A stretch of DNA of 38,032 nucleotides from the NCBI GenBank assembly GCA_003220475.1, contig QHSO01000009.1, positions 1 through 38,032 of the forward strand, read 5' to 3'. Under the pieces are notes generated by a model. It did no database searches. It had not been told where the DNA came from and saw only the letters and a program-made list of their open reading frames with translations. This document shows positions 25,622-32,624 of the stretch, piece by piece (position 1 is the first letter of the stretch; each line of letters begins with the position of its first letter). The DNA is from Candidatus Rokuibacteriota bacterium. GTDB lineage: Bacteria > Methylomirabilota > Methylomirabilia > Rokubacteriales > CSP1-6. Made by a program: the position numbers and the translations under genes.

Positions 25622-26442
25622 GCGTCAAGGGCAAGAAGGTCGGCTTCGTCGGCGCGGGCAACATGGGCGAGGCGCTGATCCGCGGGCTCGTCGAATCCAA
25701 CCTCGTCCCCGCCGACACGATCCTCGTCGCCGACGTGCGCACCGATCGCGTGCAGCAGCTCACCGATCAGTACGGCCTGCGCGCGCTCGCCGGCAACGCG
25801 GCGCTCGTCCGTGGCGCGGACGTCGTCATCCTCGCCGTGAAGCCGCAGATCATGGCCGCCGTCCTGCGCGAGACGTTGCCCGCGCTCACCAATCGCCCGC
25901 TGCTCATCTCGCTCGCCGCCGGCGTCTCCACGGCGACGATCCAGTCGATCCTCGGCAAGTATCCGCGGCTCATCCGCGTCATGCCCAACACGCCCGCGCT
26001 CGTGCTCGAGGGCGCGACCGCCATCGCGCGCACGCCCGGCCTCGACCAGGACGACCTCGAGACGGCGCAGGAGATCTTCGCGGCGGTGGGCCGCGTCGTC
26101 GTTCTCGACGAGGAGCAGATGGACGCGGTCACCGGCCTTTCGGGCTCGGGCCCCGCCTACGTGGCGCTGGTCATCGAGTCGCTCGCCGACGGCGGCGTGA
26201 AGATGGGCCTCGACCGCGCCACGGCGATGACGCTGGCCACACAGACGGTGCTCGGCGCCGCCAAGCTGCTGGCGGAGACCGGCCTGCATCCGGGCGCTCT
26301 CAAGGACATGGTCAGCTCGCCGGGCGGCACCACGATCTCCGGCATCGCCGCGCTCGAAGAGGGCGGTGTCCGCACGACCTTCATCCGGGCCGTGGAGCGC
26401 GCGACGCTGCGCTCGCGCGAGCTCGGGCGCGGGCCGGCCTGA
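25618..26442 (+). CDS. proC: Pyrroline-5-carboxylate reductase ProC
   Basis: A 274-residue cytoplasmic NAD(P)H enzyme that makes proline from pyrroline-5-carboxylate. The Rossmann opening is KKVGFVGAGNMGEALIRGL, followed by VILAVKPQIM, IRVMPNTPALV, VTGLSGSGPAYVAL and the family signature DMVSSPGGTTISGIAALEEGG. Length is normal. The GTG start at 25618 overlaps the yggS stop (GTGA), so the two are translationally coupled. yggT starts one base after its stop. Confidence 0.96.
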   Translation: MSVKGKKVGFVGAGNMGEALIRGLVESNLVPADTILVADVRTDRVQQLTDQYGLRALAGNAALVRGADVVILAVKPQIMAAVLRETLPALTNRPLLISLAAGVSTATIQSILGKYPRLIRVMPNTPALVLEGATAIARTPGLDQDDLETAQEIFAAVGRVVVLDEEQMDAVTGLSGSGPAYVALVIESLADGGVKMGLDRATAMTLATQTVLGAAKLLAETGLHPGALKDMVSSPGGTTISGIAALEEGGVRTTFIRAVERATLRSRELGRGPA

Positions 26443-26443
26443 C

Positions 26444-26737
26444 GTGTTCATCATCGGCAATCTCATCGAGGCGCTCGCGGTCGTGATCGACTACCTGCTG
26501 TGGGCATACATCTGGATCATCATCGGGCGCGCGATCGTTTCGTGGGTCAGCCCCGACCCGTTCAACCCGATCGTGCGCTTTCTCCACCGGGCGACGGAGC
26601 CGGTGCTGCGCCCGATCCGCCGGCGCCTGCCCGACATGCCGATCGACTTCTCGCCGATGATCGTGATCATCGCGATCATCTTCCTGCAGCGATTCCTGGT
26701 GAAAACGCTCTATCAGCTGGCCTACAGCCTCGGGTAG
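26444..26737 (+). CDS. yggT: YggT-family membrane protein
   Basis: A 97-residue integral membrane protein with two hydrophobic helices (about residues 5-29 and 65-90) separated by the conserved amphipathic loop SWVSPDPFNPIVRFLHRATEPVLRPIRR. This SPDPxNPxVxxLxxxTEPxLxPxRR pattern defines the family. In chloroplasts and cyanobacteria relatives affect thylakoid or nucleoid organisation; bacterial roles are unclear, with suggested links to division because of its place near yggS, sepF and divIVA genes. The GTG start at 26444 gives MFIIGNLIEAL. divIVA follows after 14 bases. Confidence 0.9.
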   Translation: MFIIGNLIEALAVVIDYLLWAYIWIIIGRAIVSWVSPDPFNPIVRFLHRATEPVLRPIRRRLPDMPIDFSPMIVIIAIIFLQRFLVKTLYQLAYSLG

Positions 26738-26751
26738 GGCGGGAGGCGTCG

Positions 26752-27228
26752 ATGCGCATCACTCCGCATGACATCCGGCAGCAGCAGTTCTCGTCCAAGA
26801 TGTTCAAGGGCTACGACCCCCAGGAGGTCGACGCGTTCCTCGACGACGTCGCCGAGGACTACGAGGCCGTCCTCAAGGAAGTGGCGCTGCTCAAGGAGCA
26901 GATCGCGGCCCAGGAGGAGCGCGCGCGCGGGGTCACGGAGCGCGAGCGCACGCTGCAGGACACGCTGGTGACGACGCAGCGGCTCGTCGAAGAGATGAAG
27001 AACAACGCGCGGCGCGAGGCCGAGCTGATCCTGCGCGAGGCGGAGCTGAGCGGCGAGAAGGCGGTGGAGGCCGCGCGCGGCGAAGAGGGGAAGATCCGCG
27101 CCGACATCATGACGCTCAAGCGGACGCGGCGGCAGCTCGTCGAGGAAGTCATGGCGACGCTCGAGCGCTATCACCGGATCCTCGCGGCGGACCTGCCGCC
27201 CGGCGAAGCGGATGCGAGCGCCCCGTGA
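26752..27228 (+). CDS. divIVA: DivIVA-domain protein
   Basis: A 158-residue coiled-coil protein. The N-terminal membrane-binding motif reads MRITPHDIRQQQFSSKMFKG, then YDPQEVDAFLDDVAEDYEAVL. Long heptad-patterned segments rich in Glu, Arg and Leu follow. DivIVA proteins sense negative membrane curvature at poles and septa and recruit partners; in this gene order the protein probably acts in division or polar growth. The ATG at 26752 has GGGAGG six bases before it. The end overlaps the DUF167 gene by 17 bases. Confidence 0.9.
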   Translation: MRITPHDIRQQQFSSKMFKGYDPQEVDAFLDDVAEDYEAVLKEVALLKEQIAAQEERARGVTERERTLQDTLVTTQRLVEEMKNNARREAELILREAELSGEKAVEAARGEEGKIRADIMTLKRTRRQLVEEVMATLERYHRILAADLPPGEADASAP

Positions 27229-27502
27229 TGGCGATCTCCTGCGCGTGCGCGTGCAGCCACGCGCCGCGCGCGCGGCCATCGGGGATTGGCGCGCGGACGG
27301 GACGCTGACGGTGCGGGTGACGGCGCCGCCCGTGCATGGCCGCGCCAACGCCGCGGTCGGCGCGCTGCTGGCCGAGGCGCTCGGCGTTCCGGCCTCCGCG
27401 GTGCGTGTCGTCCACGGTGAGCATGGGCGCGACAAGCTGGTGCGCGTGACGGGGCTGACGCCGGCCGAGATCCGGCGACGGCTCGAAGGAGGAGAACGAT
27501 GA
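27212..27502 (+). CDS. DUF167 (YggU-family) protein
   Basis: A 96-residue small cytoplasmic protein of the DUF167/YggU family. It shows the family core RVQPRAARAAIGDW, LTVRVTAPPVHGRANAAVGALLAEALGV and VRVVHGEHGRDKLVRVTGL. The function is unknown in all organisms, but the gene often follows yggT, as here. It overlaps divIVA at its start and the next gene at its stop (ATGA), so it is part of one translationally coupled unit. Confidence 0.9.
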   Translation: MRAPRDGDLLRVRVQPRAARAAIGDWRADGTLTVRVTAPPVHGRANAAVGALLAEALGVPASAVRVVHGEHGRDKLVRVTGLTPAEIRRRLEGGER

Positions 27503-27906
27503 AGACGATGCTGGTCCTGGGAGTGCTCGCAGCGGCGCTGTGCACGACGGCCCCCGCGTGGGCCGATCACAACTCAGTGACGACGCCGGTCGATACGGAG
27601 CGTGACGCGAAGCCCGACGCGGCGACGCCCGACGCCGCCAAGCCGCAAGGCATGACCACCGAACACTCGCTCGACATCGATCTCAAGCTCGGCCTCAAAG
27701 GCTTCCGCTTCGGCAGCCGGCTCTTCGGGCGCGAGGGCTACACGGGCGGCGCCTGGCTCAACGGCGAGACGCGCACGGACGGCTTCAGCCTCGACGGTCG
27801 GGTCGAGCGCGAGGGCAAGGCGCACAACTTCAAGATGAACATCGATCTCGACGAGTGGCTGAAGCGGGCGGTGCGCTGGTGGAGCGGAGGCCTCACGGAC
27901 CTGTGA
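27499..27906 (+). CDS. Small exported protein, function unknown
   Basis: The product has 135 residues. A signal peptide (MKTMLVLGVLAAALCTTAPAWA, likely cut after AWA) is followed by a charged Ala/Asp/Pro linker. The C-terminal domain of about 80 residues has alternating polar and hydrophobic strands (SLDIDLKLGLKGFRFGSRLF, then GAWLNGETRTDGFSLDGRVE) and ends with KRAVRWWSGGL. No family is recognised. The ATG overlaps the DUF167 stop (ATGA) and has GGAGGAG before it; the stop overlaps the mtnA start. Position inside a coupled run supports a real, expressed gene, probably periplasmic. Confidence 0.75.
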   Translation: MKTMLVLGVLAAALCTTAPAWADHNSVTTPVDTERDAKPDAATPDAAKPQGMTTEHSLDIDLKLGLKGFRFGSRLFGREGYTGGAWLNGETRTDGFSLDGRVEREGKAHNFKMNIDLDEWLKRAVRWWSGGLTDL

Positions 27907-28925
27907 TCGGCGCGATCGCTCCCGTCCGCTGGACGGGCGAGCGACTGGTGCTCCTCGACCAGACGCTCTTGCCTGGACGTGAAGTCGAGCGCGAGTACAC
28001 GCGCTGGGAAGACGTCGCCGAGGCCATCCGCGCGCTCGTCGTCCGCGGCGCGCCCGCGATCGGCGTCGCCGCCGCGTTCGGCGTCGCGCTGGCCGCGCGC
28101 CAGAGCACGGCGACGAGCGGCGAGGCGCTGTTGGCCGATCTCGAGACCGCGATCAAGGGGCTGGCCGCCACGCGGCCGACCGCGGTGAATCTCTTCTGGG
28201 CGGTCGAGCGCATGCGCGCGATCGCGGCCGGTCTGACGCGGCGGCCCGTGGCCGAGGCGCGCGCCCGGCTGGTCGCCGAGGCGGAGGCGATCCTCGCCGA
28301 AGATCTCGCCGCCAATCGCGCGCTCGGCGACCACGGCGCGGCACTCGTGCCGTCGAACGCGCGGATTCTCACGCACTGCAACGCGGGCGCGCTGGCGACG
28401 GCCGGTTACGGTACCGCGCTCGGCATCGTCCGCTCCGCGCACGCCCAGGGCAAGGTTGCCCTCCTCTGGGTGGACGAAACACGGCCGGTGATGCAGGGCT
28501 CGCGGCTCACGGCGTGGGAATGCGTGCGCGAGGGCATCCCGCATCGTCTCATCGCCGACGTCGTGGCCGCGTCGGTGATGGCGCGTGGCCAGGTCGATCT
28601 CGTTGTCACCGGCGCCGATCGCATCGCCGCCAACGGCGACACCGCGAACAAGATCGGCACCTACGCGCTGGCGGTGCTGGCGAAGCATCACGGGGTGCCG
28701 TTCTACGTCGCCGCGCCGTTTTCGACGATCGATCCGGCGATCGCGTCGGGAACGGAGATCGTGATCGAGGAGCGTGACGCCGCCGAGGTGCGGCACGTGG
28801 GAGGGCAACTGACGGCGCCGGAGGAATCGCCGGTCTACAACCCGGCGTTCGACGTGACGCCGGCGGCGCTCATCGCCGCGATCGTCACCGACCGCGGCGT
28901 GTACCGTCCGCCTTACCGGTTCTAA
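27903..28925 (+). CDS. mtnA: Methylthioribose-1-phosphate isomerase MtnA
   Basis: A 340-residue cytoplasmic isomerase of the methionine salvage pathway, converting 5-methylthioribose 1-phosphate to 5-methylthioribulose 1-phosphate. It belongs to the eIF2B-alpha-like fold. Signatures are VVRGAPAIGVAAAFG, ILTHCNAGALATAGYGTALG (catalytic Cys), VDETRPVMQGSRLTAWE, VTGADRIAANGDTANKIGTY (catalytic Asp), PFYVAAPFSTID and YNPAFDVTP. No other salvage gene (mtnB, mtnC, mtnP) is in the window. The GTG start at 27903 overlaps the previous stop (GTGA). Confidence 0.95.
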   Translation: MIGAIAPVRWTGERLVLLDQTLLPGREVEREYTRWEDVAEAIRALVVRGAPAIGVAAAFGVALAARQSTATSGEALLADLETAIKGLAATRPTAVNLFWAVERMRAIAAGLTRRPVAEARARLVAEAEAILAEDLAANRALGDHGAALVPSNARILTHCNAGALATAGYGTALGIVRSAHAQGKVALLWVDETRPVMQGSRLTAWECVREGIPHRLIADVVAASVMARGQVDLVVTGADRIAANGDTANKIGTYALAVLAKHHGVPFYVAAPFSTIDPAIASGTEIVIEERDAAEVRHVGGQLTAPEESPVYNPAFDVTPAALIAAIVTDRGVYRPPYRF

Positions 28926-28931
28926 GCCGCG

Positions 28932-29111
28932 TTACGCGGCGAGCAACTCGACGCCTTCGCGCCAGGAGCGATCCCAGCCGTTCAGACGTGCCGTCTCGAG
29001 AATCCTTCGGCGCGCCTGGGCGTCCAGCTTGCCGTAGTACCGCTGATAGACCAGCAGGAGTTGCTCGGTGCTCCAGAGATCGAAGGACGTCGTGATCGTT
29101 CGCAGCATCAT
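28932..29111 (-). CDS. Small hypothetical protein (59 aa)
   Basis: A short reverse-strand frame, convergent with mtnA and ending six bases from its stop. The product opens MMLRTITTSFDLW and continues TEQLLLVYQRYYGKLDAQAR and RILETARLNGWDRSW, an amphipathic helical pattern that looks like real protein. No family is recognised. An upstream in-frame ATG at 29201 would add 30 less convincing residues. No ribosome site or promoter is clear. The remaining gap to 29240 shows only the possible promoter of the next gene. Confidence 0.45.
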   Translation of the reverse strand: MMLRTITTSFDLWSTEQLLLVYQRYYGKLDAQARRRILETARLNGWDRSWREGVELLAA

Positions 29112-29226
29112 GCCCAACGTGTACTGCAACAGGGATGCCGACGCTCGTTGCGAGCCATCCCGGCGGGTTCCGGTGGTCCACGACGGTACAACGATACCCA
29201 TTCGCGGGAGGAATCGACCCCGGCGC

Positions 29227-29232
29227 GATAAT
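29227..29232 (+). promoter_or_regulatory. Possible -10 element of the SagB-type gene
   Basis: GATAAT lies eight bases before the ATG at 29241, so transcription would begin at or within two bases of the start codon. It repeats the leaderless arrangement seen at yggS. No -35 is evident. Confidence 0.35.
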
Positions 29233-29240
29233 CCAGTCCG

Positions 29241-30794
29241 ATGGTCCACGCCGCTGCGCCGGTTGCGCGTCGCTATCACGACCTGACCCCGCACACGCCC
29301 GATTCCGTCCGTTCCGGCGGCCACACGCTCGACTGGGACAACAAACCGTTTCCGTTCAAGGTCTACACGGACATTCCCGGCCTGCACCTGCCCCGCGAAG
29401 TCGACGTGCTCGCGACGCCGACGCTGGCGGCGATCGCGGGCTACGGGCCGCCGCCGCGGCCGAGGCTGACGCTCAGCGCGCTCGTCTCCCTCCTTTACTA
29501 CACGGCGGGTGTAACGAAGCAGAAGACCTATCCTGGCGGCGGGCAGGTCCTGTTCCGCGCGGCGGCGTCGACCGGCGCGCTGTACCAGACAGAGGTCTAT
29601 GTGATCGTCGGCGCGCTCGAGGATCTCTCGCCCGGGGTCTATCACTTCTGCCCGGGCGATTTCACACTGCGGCGGCTGCGCGACGATGACGCCCGAGGGG
29701 CCCTGGCCTCGGCCGTGGCCAATGCGACACCCGGCCGAGCGGCCGCGACGCTGGCGCTGACGGGCATCGTCTGGCGCAACTCGTGGAAGTATCGCGCGCG
29801 CACGTACCGTCATCTGTTCTGGGACGGCGGCACGATGCTGGCCAACGCGCTGGCGGCGGGCACCGCGCTGGGGCTGGCGCCGCGGGTGTTCACCGGGTTC
29901 GTCGACGATGCGGTCCACAAACTCCTCGGCGTGGACGGCGCGGGTGAGGTCGCGCTCGCGCTGGTCTCGCTGGGCCCGCAGACCGCGAGCGCGCCGAGCG
30001 GTCGAGCGCCGGTGGCGATCGCGCACGCCACGGTGCCGCTCTCGCGGCACGTGGTGGACGAGCCGCTGGTCACGCACGCCCACACGGTGTCCGCGCTGCA
30101 GACGCCCGACGACGTCGCGCGTTGGCGTCACGGCCGCGCGCCGGCATCGCTGGCCGCGGGCGGCCCAACCGTCGCGCTCCCGACTTCGGAATCTCAGGAG
30201 GGCCGCGCGCTCGGCGAGACGATTCAGCGACGCGGCTCGACACGTCACTTTGCGCGCGTGCCGATCGCCCTGGACGATCTCGGTGCCGCGTTGTGGGCCG
30301 CGTCACGGCCCGTCCCTGCCGACGTGCCCTCCGCATTCACGGACATCTATATGAGCGTCCATGCCGTCGACGGCCTGGCTCCCGGCACGTATGTCTACCG
30401 CCGTGAGGAGCACGTGCTCGAGCGGCTGGAGGCCGGCGACTTCCGACGCCAGGCCGCGTTCCTCTGCCTCGAGCAGCCGCTCGGCGGCGACGCGGCGGTG
30501 ACGCTGTTCTTTCTCTCGCGTCTCGAGGGCGTGCTGGCCGAGTTCGGCGAGCGCGGCTATCGGCTCGTCAATCTCGAGGCGGGGCTTGCGGGGGGCCGCG
30601 CCTACCTGGCCGCGTACGCCCGAGGCTTCGGGGCGACGGGGCTCACGTTTTACGACGACGAGGTCGTGCGCTTCTTCCAGCCGCGCGCGGCGGGCCACGA
30701 CGCGATCTTCGTCGTGGCGCTCGGCCACGCCGCGAGCGCCGCAGGCGGCGTGCTAGGATTGACGACGATCGCCGCGCCGACGAGGAGGTCGTGA
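29241..30794 (+). CDS. SagB/ThcOx-type double nitroreductase-domain oxidoreductase
   Basis: A 517-residue protein with two tandem nitroreductase-like domains. The first (about residues 10-260) opens RRYHDLTPHTPDSVR and has the FMN-site region FRAAASTGALYQTEVYVIVG. The second (about 315-505) opens GETIQRRGSTRHFARVPIAL, with ETIxRRxSxRxF typical of the fold. This matches the SagB-type dehydrogenases, FMN enzymes that oxidise azoline rings to azoles in peptide natural products. Many double-domain members stand alone and have no known substrate. No YcaO, cyclodehydratase or precursor peptide is seen here. The ATG at 29241 sits just after a -10-like hexamer. Its stop overlaps a possible upstream start of the aminotransferase gene. 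Confidence 0.85.
   Translation: MVHAAAPVARRYHDLTPHTPDSVRSGGHTLDWDNKPFPFKVYTDIPGLHLPREVDVLATPTLAAIAGYGPPPRPRLTLSALVSLLYYTAGVTKQKTYPGGGQVLFRAAASTGALYQTEVYVIVGALEDLSPGVYHFCPGDFTLRRLRDDDARGALASAVANATPGRAAATLALTGIVWRNSWKYRARTYRHLFWDGGTMLANALAAGTALGLAPRVFTGFVDDAVHKLLGVDGAGEVALALVSLGPQTASAPSGRAPVAIAHATVPLSRHVVDEPLVTHAHTVSALQTPDDVARWRHGRAPASLAAGGPTVALPTSESQEGRALGETIQRRGSTRHFARVPIALDDLGAALWAASRPVPADVPSAFTDIYMSVHAVDGLAPGTYVYRREEHVLERLEAGDFRRQAAFLCLEQPLGGDAAVTLFFLSRLEGVLAEFGERGYRLVNLEAGLAGGRAYLAAYARGFGATGLTFYDDEVVRFFQPRAAGHDAIFVVALGHAASAAGGVLGLTTIAAPTRRS
30751..30759 (+). promoter_or_regulatory. Extended -10 promoter inside the SagB-type gene
   Basis: TGCTAGGAT (TAGGAT at 30754-30759) is an extended -10 close in form to the yggS promoter. 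It lies in the last codons of the SagB-type gene and would give the aminotransferase its own transcript with a leader of about 34 bases, carrying the GAGGAGG ribosome site. Confidence 0.4.
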
Positions 30795-30799
30795 ATCGA

Positions 30800-31942
30800 A
30801 TGAAGAAGTATCAGCTGATGGCGCCGGGACCGACGCCGGTGCCGAGCGAAGTGTTGCTGGCGATGGCGCGGCCGATCATCCACCATCGCACGCCGGAATA
30901 CGAGGCCCTCTTCTCCGAGGTCCGCGCGGGACTCAAGCGCCTGGTCCAGACGCAACAAGAGGTGCTCACGCCCGCGTGCACGGGGACCGGCGCAATGGAA
31001 GCGGCGGTGGCCAACACGCTGTCGGCCGGCGATCGTGTGATCATCGTCAACGCGGGCGCGTTCGCGCAGCGCTGGCTGGCCATTGCCAAGGCGTACAGGC
31101 TGCAGATCGTCGAGCTCGCGGCGCCGCACGGCGAGACGGTGGCTCCCGAGCGCATCGCCGAGGCGCTGCGCGCGAACGCGGACGTGAAGGCGGTGCTCGT
31201 CCAGCACAGCGAATCGTCGACGGGTGTACTCCACGACGTGCGCGCGTACGCACAGGCGACCGCCGCCACCGATGCGATGTTGATCGTCGATGCCGTCTCG
31301 AGCCTTGGCATCGCGGACTTGCAAATGGACGCGTGGGGCATCGACGTCGTCGTGTCCGCGTCGCAGAAGGGTCTCATGTTGCCACCCGGGCTCGGCATCG
31401 TCGCGCTGAGCGACCGGGCGTGGCGCGCGGTGGCGCGCTCGACCTCGCCGAGGTTCTATCTCGATCTCGCCGAGGAGCGGAAGTACGCCGCCAGGAACGA
31501 GGCGCGCTTCACGCCGGCCGTGTCGATCATGGTCGGGCTGCGCGAGGTGCTCCGCATGATCATGGCGGAGGGACTCGCCAACGTTTTCCGGCGTCACGAT
31601 CGGCTCTCGCGTGCGACCCGCGCCGGGGCCGAAGCCCTGGGGTTGCGCGTCTTCGTCAAAACGACGCCGAGCCCCGCCCTCACGGCGGTCGAGGTGCCGG
31701 CGGGCGTCGATGCCGATCGCGTGGTGGCGGGCTTCGCCACCTCGCACAACATCACGATCGACGGCGGCCGCGGCCCCACGAAGGGCAAGATCTTCCGCAT
31801 CGGTCACATGGGCTACGCCGCCGAGACCGACGTGATCATCGCCCTGGCCGCGCTGGAGCAGGTGCTGGCCGACCTCGGCCAGCCGGTCGATTTCGGCGCC
31901 AGCGTGCGCGCCGCGCAGAAGGTCTTCGTCGAGAAGTCCTGA
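30800..31942 (+). CDS. Class V aminotransferase (alanine/serine-glyoxylate type)
   Basis: A 380-residue cytoplasmic PLP enzyme of the alanine-glyoxylate/serine-pyruvate aminotransferase group. It opens YQLMAPGPTPVPSEVLLAMA, followed by IIHHRTPEYEALF, TGTGAMEAAVANTLS, HSESSTGVLHDVRAYA, DAVSSLGIADLQMD and the PLP lysine in VVSASQKGLMLPPGL. It ends GRGPTKGKIFRIGHMG. Such enzymes serve glyoxylate and glycine/serine metabolism; the exact amino donor cannot be told. The ATG at 30800 is preferred, 11 bases after GAGGAGG (30782-30788); a GTG at 30791 is only two bases from that site. A further gene with its own promoter follows. Confidence 0.92.
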   Translation: MKKYQLMAPGPTPVPSEVLLAMARPIIHHRTPEYEALFSEVRAGLKRLVQTQQEVLTPACTGTGAMEAAVANTLSAGDRVIIVNAGAFAQRWLAIAKAYRLQIVELAAPHGETVAPERIAEALRANADVKAVLVQHSESSTGVLHDVRAYAQATAATDAMLIVDAVSSLGIADLQMDAWGIDVVVSASQKGLMLPPGLGIVALSDRAWRAVARSTSPRFYLDLAEERKYAARNEARFTPAVSIMVGLREVLRMIMAEGLANVFRRHDRLSRATRAGAEALGLRVFVKTTPSPALTAVEVPAGVDADRVVAGFATSHNITIDGGRGPTKGKIFRIGHMGYAAETDVIIALAALEQVLADLGQPVDFGASVRAAQKVFVEKS

Positions 31943-31976
31943 GGCCGCTTTTACCCCGGCCGCGCGCCACCTGCGC

Positions 31977-31982
31977 TAAAAT
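31977..31982 (+). promoter_or_regulatory. Possible -10 element of the phosphatase-hisZ-purA operon
   Basis: TAAAAT lies 18 bases before the ATG at 32001, in a short gap after the aminotransferase gene. The context TGCGCTAAAAT resembles the other -10 elements noted at 24879 and 30751. Transcription would start near 31989 and run through the three overlapping genes. No -35 match is clear. Confidence 0.5.
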
Positions 31983-32000
31983 GGCTGGGTTTTGAAGGCG

Positions 32001-32624
32001 ATGAGGCTCTTCGCTGTACGCCATGGCGCCACGGAGTACTCCCGGGACCGCCGGTTCGCCGGCGCCCGGGACGTCCCGCTGACGACGGACGGCCGCCTGC
32101 AGGCCGACGCCGTCGCCCAGGCACTGGCCGGTGTCGCCGCCGCCGCCGTGTACACGAGCCCGCTCGAGCGGGCGCGCGTCTGCGCGGAACTCATCGCCAA
32201 GCCGCACCGGCTGGAGCCGCGCGTCGAGCCGGACTTCCGCGAGATGGGCTTTGGCGCGTGGGAGGGGCTGCGGCGCGACGAGCTGGCGCAGCGCTTTCCG
32301 CGCGAGGCCGAGGCGTGGGGACTGACGCCACATTTCGTGACTCCACCGGACGGCGAGACGCTCGGCGCCACGGCCGCGCGGGTGCGTGCCGCGCTCGCGC
32401 GTCTGATCGCCGCCCACGCCGGGGAGACGGCGATCGTCGTCACGCATGCGATCGTCCTGCGCCTCATCGTGCTGGCCGCGCTGGGCCTCGGGCCCGAGCG
32501 GCTCTGGTCCGTCGACGCGTCGCCGGCCGGCATCACGGAGATCGAGTACGCCGGCGACTGGGCCACCGTGCATCGCATGAACACGCTGGCCCATCTCGAG
32601 GCGCGACCGGAGGCCGGCGCGTGA
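32001..32624 (+). CDS. Histidine phosphatase family protein (GpmB/CobC-like)
   Basis: A 207-residue cytoplasmic phosphohydrolase of the histidine phosphatase (phosphoglycerate mutase-like) superfamily. The catalytic His is in LFAVRHGATEYSRDRRFAG; supporting motifs are YTSPLERARVCAEL, EMGFGAWEGLRRDEL, and the second His in IVVTHAIVLRLI. Family members include alpha-ribazole phosphatase and broad-range phosphatases; the substrate is not readable from sequence. The ATG at 32001 follows GAAGG closely; a TTG at 31992 is possible. It overlaps hisZ by 4 bases (GTGA), an unusual partner that suggests a link to nucleotide or histidine metabolism, but this is inference. Confidence 0.88.
   Translation: MRLFAVRHGATEYSRDRRFAGARDVPLTTDGRLQADAVAQALAGVAAAAVYTSPLERARVCAELIAKPHRLEPRVEPDFREMGFGAWEGLRRDELAQRFPREAEAWGLTPHFVTPPDGETLGATAARVRAALARLIAAHAGETAIVVTHAIVLRLIVLAALGLGPERLWSVDASPAGITEIEYAGDWATVHRMNTLAHLEARPEAGA

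Noticed and set aside
30791-30799. GTG at 30791 as the aminotransferase start
   Set aside because: It is only two bases from the GAGGAGG ribosome site; the ATG at 30800 is a better fit and begins just before the conserved segment.
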